Assembly: GCA_937944405.1 (NCBI GenBank)
Contig: CALDYR010000003.1
Location: 26,633-90,632 of the forward strand
DNA length: 64,000 nt
Source of the DNA: an uncultured Pirellulaceae bacterium
Lineage (GTDB): Bacteria > Planctomycetota > Planctomycetia > Pirellulales > Pirellulaceae
Direction: 5' to 3'
Positions 35,592-45,292 of the stretch are shown in pieces (position 1 is the first letter of the stretch; each line of letters begins with the position of its first letter). A program made the translations under genes and the position numbers. A model generated the notes under the pieces. The model was not told the DNA's origin and did not search any database. It worked only from the letters and a program-made list of their open reading frames with translations.

Positions 35592-37463
35592 ATGATGATG
35601 GTAGCGAGGAACTTTATAAAATCGACTGCGTTGACTTTGCTGTCGTGCATGGCCGTCGGCGTCTCTGCCAACGCTCAGGTGCCGTTTAAACCTAACGTGG
35701 TAGTGTTTTACGCCGATGATGTCGGCATTGGAGACATCTCGGCCTACCGAGGGTTGGGCGGTGCGAACACGCTCAGCAGTACTCCAAACATTGATGCGTT
35801 AGCCAACGATGGCATGATTTTTACCGACGCCCACAGCGCCGCCAGCCTCTGTGCGCCATCGCGGTACAGTTTGTTGACGGGGAATCTGCCGCCGCGTGGC
35901 CGATTGTTTCGTGGGCAGTTCAGTGCGGGCGGCGAGTTCCAAATTTTGCCCGGTCAAAAGACGACCGGCAACCTTTTCCAAGACGCCGGTTACAACACCG
36001 GGTTTATTGGAAAAGTTCATTTAGGCGGTGGTTATTCTGATTCGACCGGGGCCCCTTACGTGGCAACGAACTTCGCCACTAATTCTCAGCGAAGACCGGG
36101 GTTGTTGTTTGTGGATTGGATGCGCGGATTTCGCACCAGCGTCAACGACATCGGTTTCAATTACTCATTCATCTCGCATGACGGCATCCAAAGCTCACCC
36201 TACATCTACTTTCAAAACAACCGACCCATCGATCGTTTGAGGTTCGAGGGCGGTCGTTGGCGTTGGGGACTGGCGACCCGCAACAGAGCTGTTGTGTTTG
36301 ATCAAGATTTTATTGACAACCGTTTGCTTGGTGGAGAAATCGAGTCGCCCGACCGTGGTAATAACTCAACTGTTGGGTGGCCCTACTGGGACTCAAGCAA
36401 GACAGGGCAGGTCTACACGCAAGCCGCTCTCGGGTTTATCAGGCGGCATGCACGAGCAGATTCGGGCGCCCCGTTTTACATGCATTTCGCCTCGCAGGCG
36501 GTGCACTCTCCGCATACGCCAGACGAACGATTCTTTGGGCGACGGGTTGCCGGAGTCGAACGCACACCGCACTTGGATATGGTGCGCGAAATGGATTTGC
36601 AGGTCAAAGTGATTATTGACGAGCTCAAAGCTCAAAACCTATTTGACGATACGGTCTTCATTTTTACCAGCGATAATGGCGGGCTCCGTTTCAGCGCTGG
36701 GGCCGGGCACGAAACCTCTGGAATTTACAACGGTACTAAAGGTAGCGCGCTTGAAGGCGGACATCGAATTCCGTTTATCGTGCGTTGGACCAGAAGAAAT
36801 GGAAATTTTGTGACCCCACGGGGCTCCGTTTGTGAAGAAGCCGTTTCACAAATGGATTTGTTCGCTACTTTTGCCGATCTTTTGAGCACGCCTCAAAACC
36901 GAGAGCAAGGGCTAGATTCGACCAGTATTCTTCCGTACTTTCTAGGTGATTTCAATACATTGTTGAGGCGAACATTGATCACCTTAGCATCGGAGCTTTT
37001 CAGTGGACCTAACGCGGGGCAGCCGTCGTACACGTTTCGATTTGCACGTTCCGGCGTGAAGATCATTGCCAGCGTAGACGAACCCAGCAGCGAAGAAAGT
37101 ATCGCGCAAGGCGCTGCGGTTAACTTGGTCGCACCCGATGGCATTCGCGCGTTCTACAATTTGTCCAGCGATGTTGAAGAATCCAACGACCGTTTGAGTG
37201 AGTTGGACGCTGAACGACGGGCCAGATTTTTAACTGCACTTACGCGTCGAATTGTTCCCCGTGGGCTTAACACGAGCGGACGGTCAACACTCCAACAGGA
37301 TGCCGACGGCGATGGCCTGTTCGATTATTGGGAGAGGATAGCGTCGGGAGATTTGTCGACCTTTGGCCCCAGTGTCTTCACGTCTAATAACGACACCGAT
37401 GGAGATGGGTTAAGTGATTTCGAGGAGTATGTCCGTCGGTCAAACCCAAGCGTGGCTGATTAG
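35592..37463 (+). CDS. Secreted arylsulfatase with Ca-binding C-terminal repeats
   Basis: A signal peptide (residues ~1-29, ending ANAQ) precedes the sulfatase fold. Metal ligands are seen in VVFYADDVGIGD. The catalytic site is LCAPSRYSLLTG, a Cys-type site needing conversion to formylglycine by a sulfatase-modifying enzyme not in this window. Later motifs include GFIGKVHLGG, FTSDNGG and HRIPFIVRW. The C-terminus carries two DxDGDGL-type calcium-binding repeats (DADGDGLFDYWE, DTDGDGLSDFEEY) like thrombospondin type 3 or dockerin-like modules, which may attach the enzyme to a surface or complex. Its substrate is probably a sulfated polysaccharide. It starts at ATGATGATG; any of the three could be used. 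Confidence 0.92.
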   Translation: MMMVARNFIKSTALTLLSCMAVGVSANAQVPFKPNVVVFYADDVGIGDISAYRGLGGANTLSSTPNIDALANDGMIFTDAHSAASLCAPSRYSLLTGNLPPRGRLFRGQFSAGGEFQILPGQKTTGNLFQDAGYNTGFIGKVHLGGGYSDSTGAPYVATNFATNSQRRPGLLFVDWMRGFRTSVNDIGFNYSFISHDGIQSSPYIYFQNNRPIDRLRFEGGRWRWGLATRNRAVVFDQDFIDNRLLGGEIESPDRGNNSTVGWPYWDSSKTGQVYTQAALGFIRRHARADSGAPFYMHFASQAVHSPHTPDERFFGRRVAGVERTPHLDMVREMDLQVKVIIDELKAQNLFDDTVFIFTSDNGGLRFSAGAGHETSGIYNGTKGSALEGGHRIPFIVRWTRRNGNFVTPRGSVCEEAVSQMDLFATFADLLSTPQNREQGLDSTSILPYFLGDFNTLLRRTLITLASELFSGPNAGQPSYTFRFARSGVKIIASVDEPSSEESIAQGAAVNLVAPDGIRAFYNLSSDVEESNDRLSELDAERRARFLTALTRRIVPRGLNTSGRSTLQQDADGDGLFDYWERIASGDLSTFGPSVFTSNNDTDGDGLSDFEEYVRRSNPSVAD

Positions 37464-38431
37464 TAATCACTGATCGTGTAACGCGTTTGGAAATCAGAAG
37501 AAAACGTGCGGGATAGCGACTGGGGAACGTCCGGTCCCTGTCCCGGCTACTTCACACATTACGATTAGACGTGGTCATGCCTCCGGTTGCAGATCAAAAA
37601 TCGTGCAGACTTAAAAGCGTTAAGGGGGGTGCAAATGCCTGCCCGAATTCTGATGCAATTTCATCGACGTCCTAAATCGTACACAACGTCGACTCTCTAG
37701 CCCACAACAGTTGAGGACAGCGGTTGGACAGTGTCCAGTCGCCGCCCCCGACTTCTTACTGCGTCGCGCTGACGTGGTCATGCCCCTGACCGCCGATCAA
37801 AAAGCGTTGAGAGCAATTCAGACTTCTGCCTGAAATTTTATCGCCGTTCTAAATCAGAAAAATGCGGCCGTTGAACTTCCTGTTGCGTTAAAAAGTGTGG
37901 TGGCTTTATCGTCGAAAGGCGAAAATTACGAAGTTCGTGAGGCCCCTTTTTAGAATTGAATCCGCGACAAGGGGGGCGACTGGCTCCGTTGCTTATGAAA
38001 CTCGGAAACCACGTTGCGGCTGTCTCTTTGAGTTGAGACGCGTCGCGGGGGGAGGGGGAACCAATGAAAAGCTGGAGACTCGGCCATAGCTGATTGTCTA
38101 ATGGGCCGTATGTGCCCGCAGAGGGCCCTCCAATTTGTTTTTTTTTCACTCTTCTTTGGAAAATGGGGCAAATTTTGTTGCTATGACCGTCACATTGCTT
38201 ATTCTCGTTATTAGGTCGCTCACATTTTACGCGCGATAACGGCCAATAAGGGTCGTTAACGTAATCGTGGCTTCATTCGATGGAGCACAGTTGTTTTTTA
38301 GACCGATACACACAGCGGGACCAATTGAGACGTCGACTCGCTAACCAGAGTCAATCCTGCTCTTTTTTATACAATAGCGTTGTCCAAGCTAATATTTCAA
38401 CGCTCATACTTTTTTACCTGAGGAGTCCGGT
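37464..38431. other. 0.97-kb non-coding stretch with degenerate duplication
   Basis: No supportable gene. It contains an imperfect direct duplication (separate entry). The 37.9-38.2 kb part has overlapping short ORFs on both strands with unnatural composition (runs of G and T), which I take as non-coding. Confidence 0.45.
37517..37858 (+). repeat. Imperfect direct duplication, two copies ~200 bp apart
   Basis: Core copies at 37569-37680 and 37773-37858 both start acgtggtcatgcc, continue with gatcaaaaa-cg and end near ctaaatc. The similarity extends ~50 bp upstream of each core (ggtccctgtcccggctactt versus cagtcgccgcccccgacttc). It looks like an old tandem duplication or mobile-element debris. 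Confidence 0.55.
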
Positions 38432-41400
38432 ATGAGAATCGACGAGAAGAGGTTGCGGTTATGCAAACACCGTTTGAACTTGTTGGAAAATGTAACCAAT
38501 GCCCGAACTGATCTTTGGGCGATGCTGCGTTCATCAACATTGATGGCTGCCGCGGTTGTTGCGGTTTCGGTGGGCACGCCGTTTGAACGTGCCGAATCGC
38601 AACTGGTGGTAACGAAGTCAATTCAGGATGGCGACTGGAATGATCCTGCCATCTGGAGCAGGGGTGTGCCCACCAACAGTTCACGAGCAATCGTCGGTGA
38701 GGACACGACCGTTAACTTGGGCGGTCGGGATCATGTTGCGGGCGAATTGATCATTCATGGGATATTAAATGTGCCCGAAGGGGTGGCCGAAACAGATCAG
38801 GTTCGGACCGATACGATCGAATTTAGCCGCGATGGAATTGCCGTCAGTGATTCGGCGACCGGGCAAGGCCACCTGATGTACTCGGTGGAAGATGTTCAGT
38901 CGCGTTTTGGCGTTGGGAATGACACAAACTCGAACGTAATTGCCGTTCGTTTTGCAAATGGCGGCTGGCAATTCAACAATGATATCCGCTGGCGTGACTT
39001 TCTACCCGAAAGTGGTGACCGCTTAATTGCTGAGGTCGATTTTGACTCAAACACAGTCACCGCGCTTCGAGGGGTGTCTGGCCGATTTCGCGGGATTGCT
39101 GCCGGTTATGTAATTGGGAATTTAACTTTTGAATCAAATCCGATTGGTCTGGCGGTCAATGCGTTAGATATTTTTGTTGGCGGCGATTGGTTTACGTCAG
39201 CCACAAGACGGGCGTTTCGTGGGCGGAGCATCGGTAGCCCGGGCCAAGGGGTTGCGGTGGCTATCGACGTAAGTGGCGAGGGCTATCTAATGCACAGCGT
39301 TAAAAGTACGCAATCTCGGTTCGGTATGAGTGCGGAGAGAAACGGTAATGTAATCGCGGTCCGCAATGTTGGCTTGGGATGGGAATACAATAACGGTCGC
39401 CGTTGGATCGGATTTGACAACAGGGCGTCTGATCGCATTTTGGCGGCCGTAGATTTTTCTGATGACCGGGTGACGTCGCTTCGTGGCAGCACGGGCGAAA
39501 TTGAAGGAATTCAGGCGGGTTTCTTGTCCGGTGATATTTCGTTTGAATCCAACGGTCGCGGTCGTGCGGCCACTGGACGCGGGTTCGTGGTTCACGGCAC
39601 TCAATTTGTCACCAATCGTTTTATCCGGCCCACCAGCAACGAATTGGACGTCGACAAAACGCTGACAACGCGGTTTGTTCACGTCAACAGCCGAGGGGTT
39701 TTTCGGATTGGTTCTGATCACAATCGATTCGACGATGGAACGTTCACGATGACATTGACCGGAATACAGCCTCTGTCGGACCACACCATTCCGATGGCCA
39801 ATGGAACATCATTTGTACGAGAAGATTACGATGGTTTTTTGATTGCAGAAAAAGGGGGACGCCTGCAGTTTTTCGGTGAAGATCGTTTAGGTCACACCCA
39901 ATTATCCGCAACGGCAAAAGCTGGTGATGCGTCGATCCGTGTCGTGAATGTAATTGAAAGAAATTTCGACGGAGTGACATCGGAAGATTCGGATGGGCGC
40001 GTCGATTTTAAAGTTGGTGATGAAATCGTTATCGCAAGCAGTAGCAATGATTACCGAGAAGAGGATGTGAGAACGGTCGTTTCGGTTGATCAAAACCGTT
40101 TTGAGTCCATATTAGGGTTGGACCGACCCTTGTCATATCGTCATTACGGTGAGATTGAAACGTACGGCCAATCTAGGGCGCGAGGTGCGAATCCCACAGC
40201 AGCGGCAACTTCCATAAATCTTCGGGCCGAAGTCGCTCTATTGAGCCGTAACGTTGTCATCACGGGACTGGAGTCGCAAGATACGGATGTCGAATTCGGT
40301 GACCGTATATTACTTCAGTCGTCTGGTCGCGGGCGTCGCACGACCGCCACCAACGGTATTGGGGGCCACATTATCATTTTTGGTGGTGCCGGGCAAACGG
40401 GAATTGATGGTGTGCAGTTAGACCTGATGGGGCAAGCTGGCCTTTCGGGGCGGTATCCTATTCACTGGTATCTTGGTGGTGATCGCGAAGGTGACTTTTT
40501 CCGCAACTCCAGCGTTACCAATTCGAATAATCGCGGGGTCGTGGTGCATGGCACGGATAATCTTACCGTTGAAGAAGTGGTAATTCATGACATTCACGGC
40601 CACGGTTTCTTCACACAAAGCGGTGTGGAGATGGGGAATCGATTTTATAACAATATCGCGTTTGGAATTCACCGTGTTGGTACGAGCGTTGACCTAGCAG
40701 ATCCGTTTATCGTCGATGTGCATGATTTGACCCGCAACCAACCACGACAGTTCGTTTCATCGTCCGCGTTCTGGATCACCAGTGCTGCGAACGCATACAT
40801 GGGGAATATCTCCGCTGGTGCGGAGGGATCGGGTTTTTGGTTTGCTCCGGTTGGTGAGGCGGAACGTCCTCCGACAGCGGCCGATTTCATAAAGGGACCG
40901 CCGGAACTGGTTGACATTTACAACCGAGATCCTCTGGCGTTGACGATTGGTCAATTTGAGCACAACACGTCTCACTCGGCCGCGACCGGTTTGGTGATCC
41001 GAGAAATCGTACAAACTGGTTTCCAGGGATCAGGTGACCTTGCTGACAAACTTTTCGGTGGTGACGAATCCGTTTTGGGCGATGTTGGGCTGATCAAAGA
41101 TTTCACAGTTTACAAAACGTTTACAGGGTTTTACTCCCGCACCGACGAGGCGTTCGTTCATTTTGAAAACTTCCGAGCGGCCGATAATCAGTTTTCCTAT
41201 TGGGACACGATGCCGGCGACTATCGATAAAGGTCTTTTTGTTGGGCATTCGCGTGGAAACAGTCAGTCCTACATTAACGCTAACCCGATCGCATTTTTTA
41301 GATACTTCGATCAGTTGAGGCTCTCTGATATTCACTTTGCAGGTTACGGTGTGAACCAGCACGGAGTAACGCCGACGCTGTTCCGCAACGGTGGCTTTCA

Positions 41401-42163
41401 AAACCAAGTTGGTAGCACCGCCACGGGGATTTCGTTCGAAGATACTGCCACGGCCGAAAGCGTAAGGCACATCGAGGGAGCCCTTGCGGTCGCTGGGCTA
41501 CGGCCGTTGCTGGATCTCGATGGCAGCCTGACCGGCCATGTCGGTGGAGGGGCTGGGTACAACCTACTTCGCGCCCATGACTATTGGTTTACCGGACAGG
41601 ACGACGACGAGGTAATTTCTTCGTCGGCCGTTCCAAACGAAGCCGCAATCACACGCAAGGAGTTTGCGAGTTTCCACCTAATAGAGCGTGGTGAAGGTGG
41701 GGCGGGACAGAACGTGCGTTTGCGGATCACACCACCTCATGGGGAATCGTTCGAATTCGGCGGAGTACCGAGTGACGAAGTCGCTAATTCGGTTGGTAGA
41801 CGCCCATTCGTTGACGACCCGCGTGCTCCAGTCGTAGTGGGGGAGGAATATACCATCGAACCAGTGCGTCCTTACAACTTGCCCATCAACGCGTTTAAGT
41901 TCGCTTATTTCGACTGGAAATCACCAGAGAACACGGTTTCTAACACGTTCCGTTTGGTTGGTGCAGCGGAAGTGATGACACCGACGTACAGTCAAACCGG
42001 TAAAACACTACGTCGTGTTGGCAGGCTTGCGCGGTTGCGAGCTGCTACTGAAAATACATTTTTCCGCGACAGCAACGGGGATCTGTACTTGAAGTTGTTC
42101 AATGCGACCGCTGACACTCCAGGTGCGATTGACCGTAACATCTTTACGATGGTGCCTTTTTAA
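38432..42163 (+). CDS. G8-domain / parallel beta-helix surface protein with internal repeats
   Basis: The product is 1243 residues. A hydrophobic segment at ~35-50 fits an export signal after a long basic N-terminus. The first G8 half is at ~66-116 (GDWNDPAIWSRGVP, AGELIIHGILNV). Two copies of a ~100-residue repeat follow at ~128-240 and ~277-376 (QGHLMYSVEDVQSRFG and EGYLMHSVKSTQSRFG; both end in -FESN). The G8 fold then resumes (TTRFVHVNSRGVFRIGS). The rest resembles CEMIP/TMEM2-type proteins: IAEKGGRLQFFG, VDFKVGDEIVIAS and a right-handed beta-helix with G-rich turns (GIDGVQLDLMGQAG). Relatives act on extracellular glycans such as hyaluronan or are adhesins. The function here is unknown. 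Confidence 0.82.
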   Translation: MRIDEKRLRLCKHRLNLLENVTNARTDLWAMLRSSTLMAAAVVAVSVGTPFERAESQLVVTKSIQDGDWNDPAIWSRGVPTNSSRAIVGEDTTVNLGGRDHVAGELIIHGILNVPEGVAETDQVRTDTIEFSRDGIAVSDSATGQGHLMYSVEDVQSRFGVGNDTNSNVIAVRFANGGWQFNNDIRWRDFLPESGDRLIAEVDFDSNTVTALRGVSGRFRGIAAGYVIGNLTFESNPIGLAVNALDIFVGGDWFTSATRRAFRGRSIGSPGQGVAVAIDVSGEGYLMHSVKSTQSRFGMSAERNGNVIAVRNVGLGWEYNNGRRWIGFDNRASDRILAAVDFSDDRVTSLRGSTGEIEGIQAGFLSGDISFESNGRGRAATGRGFVVHGTQFVTNRFIRPTSNELDVDKTLTTRFVHVNSRGVFRIGSDHNRFDDGTFTMTLTGIQPLSDHTIPMANGTSFVREDYDGFLIAEKGGRLQFFGEDRLGHTQLSATAKAGDASIRVVNVIERNFDGVTSEDSDGRVDFKVGDEIVIASSSNDYREEDVRTVVSVDQNRFESILGLDRPLSYRHYGEIETYGQSRARGANPTAAATSINLRAEVALLSRNVVITGLESQDTDVEFGDRILLQSSGRGRRTTATNGIGGHIIIFGGAGQTGIDGVQLDLMGQAGLSGRYPIHWYLGGDREGDFFRNSSVTNSNNRGVVVHGTDNLTVEEVVIHDIHGHGFFTQSGVEMGNRFYNNIAFGIHRVGTSVDLADPFIVDVHDLTRNQPRQFVSSSAFWITSAANAYMGNISAGAEGSGFWFAPVGEAERPPTAADFIKGPPELVDIYNRDPLALTIGQFEHNTSHSAATGLVIREIVQTGFQGSGDLADKLFGGDESVLGDVGLIKDFTVYKTFTGFYSRTDEAFVHFENFRAADNQFSYWDTMPATIDKGLFVGHSRGNSQSYINANPIAFFRYFDQLRLSDIHFAGYGVNQHGVTPTLFRNGGFQNQVGSTATGISFEDTATAESVRHIEGALAVAGLRPLLDLDGSLTGHVGGGAGYNLLRAHDYWFTGQDDDEVISSSAVPNEAAITRKEFASFHLIERGEGGAGQNVRLRITPPHGESFEFGGVPSDEVANSVGRRPFVDDPRAPVVVGEEYTIEPVRPYNLPINAFKFAYFDWKSPENTVSNTFRLVGAAEVMTPTYSQTGKTLRRVGRLARLRAATENTFFRDSNGDLYLKLFNATADTPGAIDRNIFTMVPF

Positions 42164-42338
42164 GGGGAAATAAACAGCAAGTTCAAGCTGCAATAGCTAC
42201 TTCGGACTTCGTAAATTCAATCGCCGAAACACACGTTTTTTCTTGGCGTTTTGAGAATTAAATTGCACCAGTTTTCGATCGCGCGAAGGGGGCCTGAAGG
42301 AGCCCCCGATCGTTTGATAAAACTGAAATCTAAGTTCG

Positions 42339-42366
42339 GGCGATGCCAGCGTGCATCGCCTGTTTT
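42339..42366 (+). terminator. Rho-independent terminator after the G8 gene
   Basis: GGCGATGC-cagcgt-GCATCGCC is followed by TGTTTTGTTTTTT, a classic intrinsic terminator ~175 bp after the stop. A second GC hairpin (GGGGGC / GCCCCC, 42288-42307) lies between. Confidence 0.8.
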
Positions 42367-42562
42367 GTTTTTTATCAGTTGGCCTTTTATCAGTTGGTCA
42401 AGTGCCAAAATAATCAGCGTCTCTGTGTCCCAGCGATCCGAAACAAAGCTTAGAGCCTATCACAGAACTGAACCATTCGTTGTTTCGTTCGTATCACTTC
42501 TGCAGCAACGCATTTGATATACGGAGACACCACAATGGAAGAGCCAGAAACAGAGATAGGAT

Positions 42563-42680
42563 CGTGGATTCTACCGCGTGGATTCTACCGGACAGGCTGT
42601 GGGGACGCATGGAAAAACTCTTGCTCCGTTATAAAGCGAACCGGCCTTGTCGAACAAAAGTGAAGCTCTTTGCGTATTAG
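42563..42680 (+). pseudogene. Fragment of an IS5/DUF4096-type transposase N-terminus
   Basis: The frame reads STAWILPDRLWGRMEKLL, the typical opening of a second IS5-family group (DUF4096). It breaks off where the IS903-like left end begins (42643) and does not resume on the other side. A 14-bp tandem duplication (cgtggattctaccg x2, 42563-42590) lies at its start. It is an older IS relic interrupted or truncated by the later element. Confidence 0.55.
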
Positions 42681-43685
42681 CTGGGTCTGAAGGATTTGAC
42701 CCGCAAGAAGGAGCGTATCATGGCGAAAAAGAGCCGTCAGAAAACCGGTTGCCAAGTCACCAACTGGTCAGATTACAACAAGGCGCTTGTTAATCGAGGC
42801 GCCATCACATTCTGGTTTTCAGAAGAAGTGCTTGCCAATTGGAAGCACGCGAACATGGGCTTCAAAGTCGGACGGTCCTTTGTTTATCGCGACGCAGCCA
42901 TTTAAGTGTTGCCGACTCTCGGGGAGCTCTTTCAGTTGCCGTATCGGCAAACCGAAGGCCTTGGTCGTGTTCGGGTGAAACTGATGGGTGCCGAAGTGGC
43001 GGTCCCCCAACTACACGTCTTTAGCGAACCGTGCGGTCAGGATGCAGGTCAGTATTGTGATTGAGAAAGTCACAGGTTCGATCGACATCGTCGTCGACAG
43101 CGCCGGACTCAAAGTGCAAGGTGAAGGTGAAGGTGAATGGAAAGTCCGTCAGCACGGTGTCGGTGGAAGTCGCGCGTGGAGAAAGGTTCACCGCGCTGTT
43201 GAATCTGACACCCATCAGATTGTTGCTCAAGTCCTCACCGGTAATGATGTTCATGACAGCGCGCCAGCCTTGGATCTGGTGAAGCAATCGGGCTGCGCGA
43301 TCGACACATTCTACGGCGATGGTGCTTACGACAGTTGGGACATTCACGACCGATTACAAAAGCAACAAATCGACGCGCTCATTCCACACCGCCGTGGCTC
43401 GGCGATCAAACAGCACGCCAATTGCAACGCAGATCCATTGCCGCGCGAACAAAGCGCTCGACACATTCGCCGCGACGGTCACAAAGCGTGGAAGGAGCAA
43501 GTTGGTTATCATCGCCGCTCCAACGCTGAAACCGCCATGTCGCGACTCAAAGGCGCCTTCGGTGATCGCTTGAAAAACAGGAAAATGGAAAATCAGAAAA
43601 CTGAAACTGATATCCGATGCAAAATCCTCAACACGTTTGTCATGCTCGGAATGCCTGTATCTTTGTGGAGTTAGGAAACAAGGCC
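42643..43685 (+). mobile_element. IS903-like element (IS5 family), 1043 bp
   Basis: The left end GGCCTTGTCGAACAAAAG resembles the IS903 terminal repeat. The right end, read inward, begins GGCCTTGTTTCCTAAC, so the outer 8 bp are a perfect inverted repeat. The length is almost that of IS903. No 9-bp target duplication is seen at the flanks, so one side may have been rearranged. The transposase is inactive (see pseudogene). Confidence 0.75.
42720..43674 (+). pseudogene. IS903-type transposase, inactivated by nonsense and frameshift
   Basis: The ATG at 42720 has GGAG upstream. The N-terminus TNWSDYNKALVNRGAITFWF matches IS903 transposase. A TAA stop interrupts after FVYRDAAI (42903-42905, likely from CAA or CAG), the frame then continues LFQLPYRQTEGL, and a +1 shift at a run of five Cs (43004-43008) moves it into VPNYTSLANRAV. 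The DDE residues remain: DSAGLKV, YGDGAYD and NAETAMSRLKG. An extra GE (GEGEGEWKVRQHG) is a 6-bp duplication. Mobility would need help in trans. Confidence 0.85.
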
Positions 43686-43875
43686 AGTCAGCAGACTTTT
43701 TTTCGTTGGTCCAGATCTTTTGCTGGAAAACTAACTCAACAAAACCATTTGCCCACAAACACGCTGATGAGAACGAGGCAACACCAGTCGCAAACCGATT
43801 CAGTACAACCAACTTACAACGACTGCGTAACCGCAACTTGCAAGCCCAGCGGATCGCCTATCAGGTTTGCCGATT

Positions 43876-43914
43876 GATAACATTTGGTGATAACATTTGG
43901 TGATAACGTTTGGT
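43876..43914. repeat. 13-bp tandem repeat, three copies
   Basis: gataacatttggt twice, then gataacgtttggt. It sits just past the 3' end of the minus-strand lipase gene and 190 bp from the IS right end. Confidence 0.85.
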
Positions 43915-43929
43915 GGTGACGGTAACCGC

Positions 43930-44547
43930 CTACCGGCAAAGAAACCTCTCAACGAATCCTATCGAATCTCGATGCCACGGCAACGGACCGTGATTTGCTT
44001 TTACCACAGCGTATTCGGATTGGCCGTCTAACGGGACGTTCTCCGGTGCGATGACTCGATCGTAAGCCGCTTCGACGACCGCGAAATTGACGTCATTGGT
44101 ATTACGAAAGTCTGGCAATTGGTTCACAAAACTATCAGGCGAATCGCATAACTGAGTCAGCGGCTTACAGAAACGTCCCAAGTAGGGCGACAGCAGTGTC
44201 GCCGCATGAGACCCACGATTGGGCGGAGCCAGCATCACCCAACGCCCAAGTTTCTCAAACCGTTTCTGAGCCAACAAGTGTCGCCCTATGATGCACCCCA
44301 TACTGTGCGTCACCAAATGAAAACGTTCAATCGACGGCGTGTCTTCAAATCGGTCCAACGCTTGACTTAGCCGATCGGCGTGAAGCGGGATCGTCTTTGA
44401 GATGCTTAAATAACCGTAATTCCTAACCTGAAAACCAAGCCCACGCAATCGTTTGGCCATGGGCCACATCACCAAACGAACCGCAGCCAATCCATGGACC
44501 AAAATCACCGCTTCTCGGTTTCTGGCTATTCTATCAACAGTGGTCAC
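43930..44547 (-). CDS. Alpha/beta-hydrolase (lipase/esterase-like)
   Basis: The product is 205 residues. The oxyanion-region motif ILVHGLAAV is near the N-terminus. The nucleophile elbow is VTHSMGCIIG, with Thr in place of the usual first Gly of GxSxG. A later Asp is likely in AAYDRVIAPENV and the His in KANHGPLPW. It resembles triacylglycerol lipase/PGAP1-like hydrolases and lacks a signal peptide, so it is probably cytoplasmic. Substrate unknown. Confidence 0.85.
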   Translation of the reverse strand: MTTVDRIARNREAVILVHGLAAVRLVMWPMAKRLRGLGFQVRNYGYLSISKTIPLHADRLSQALDRFEDTPSIERFHLVTHSMGCIIGRHLLAQKRFEKLGRWVMLAPPNRGSHAATLLSPYLGRFCKPLTQLCDSPDSFVNQLPDFRNTNDVNFAVVEAAYDRVIAPENVPLDGQSEYAVVKANHGPLPWHRDSIGFVERFLCR

Positions 44548-45292
44548 GGGCTAATCCCAACACAGAGTTCGAAGAAATGAGTTGACTTATCTACCTGTCA
44601 GGCGGAACGACAGTGCGTGAGGACAACCGATCGGTTTCGCCAGAGGTAACACACACTACCTTTTCCCCAACAATAACGTCGATGGGTTGCCCCCGATCGA
44701 CGCTAAAATCTTAACGCAGAACATTCGGCGGTGGGCTGTTTTCAAAAAAGAACGATTCCTCACATTGGCAGATTCGTTAGAAACACTCAACCGGTTCTGC
44801 GACTTTGGGAACGCACTCCCTACCGTCTGGGCCGGCGCCGCATCACCCCGGTGATAGCATCGTGAAACAACGCCAAAAATCCTAACGCCGACTTTGTGGC
44901 AGCAAAGGCGGAAGTGCTTTCATTAATCTCGGCCTGATGGACGCTGGGGCGTTTCAGCTGGAGATAAACGGCCGGCGGTGGGCGATTGAACTGGGCAACC
45001 TGAAGCGGCAGGGCAGGGGCTGTGCCTTGAAAATCGGTTCAGTCAAAAAAAACGAAGGTCAAAGTTATTTTTTTACCCCATCTCTACAAGCGCTGGACCT
45101 GAACATACCCCACCTGAAGCGACTGGAGATCACTGTACCGGGCTCCGCCCCCACGGCCACGTTACCCGAGTTCAAATCTGATTATCCAAAAGTTTCACAG
45201 CAACGGGCCTGCGCAAGAAGCAGATGCGGCCGCATAAAATTGAAACAGCGTTTTGAAGCCTGCCGCGCCGCCCCGATAGCGCACCGTCGTCA
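44548..45292. other. Non-coding 745-bp stretch
   Basis: The plus-strand ORF 44937-45365 runs over the end of the MutS-like gene and has no recognisable features, so I do not annotate it. I see nothing else. Confidence 0.45.
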
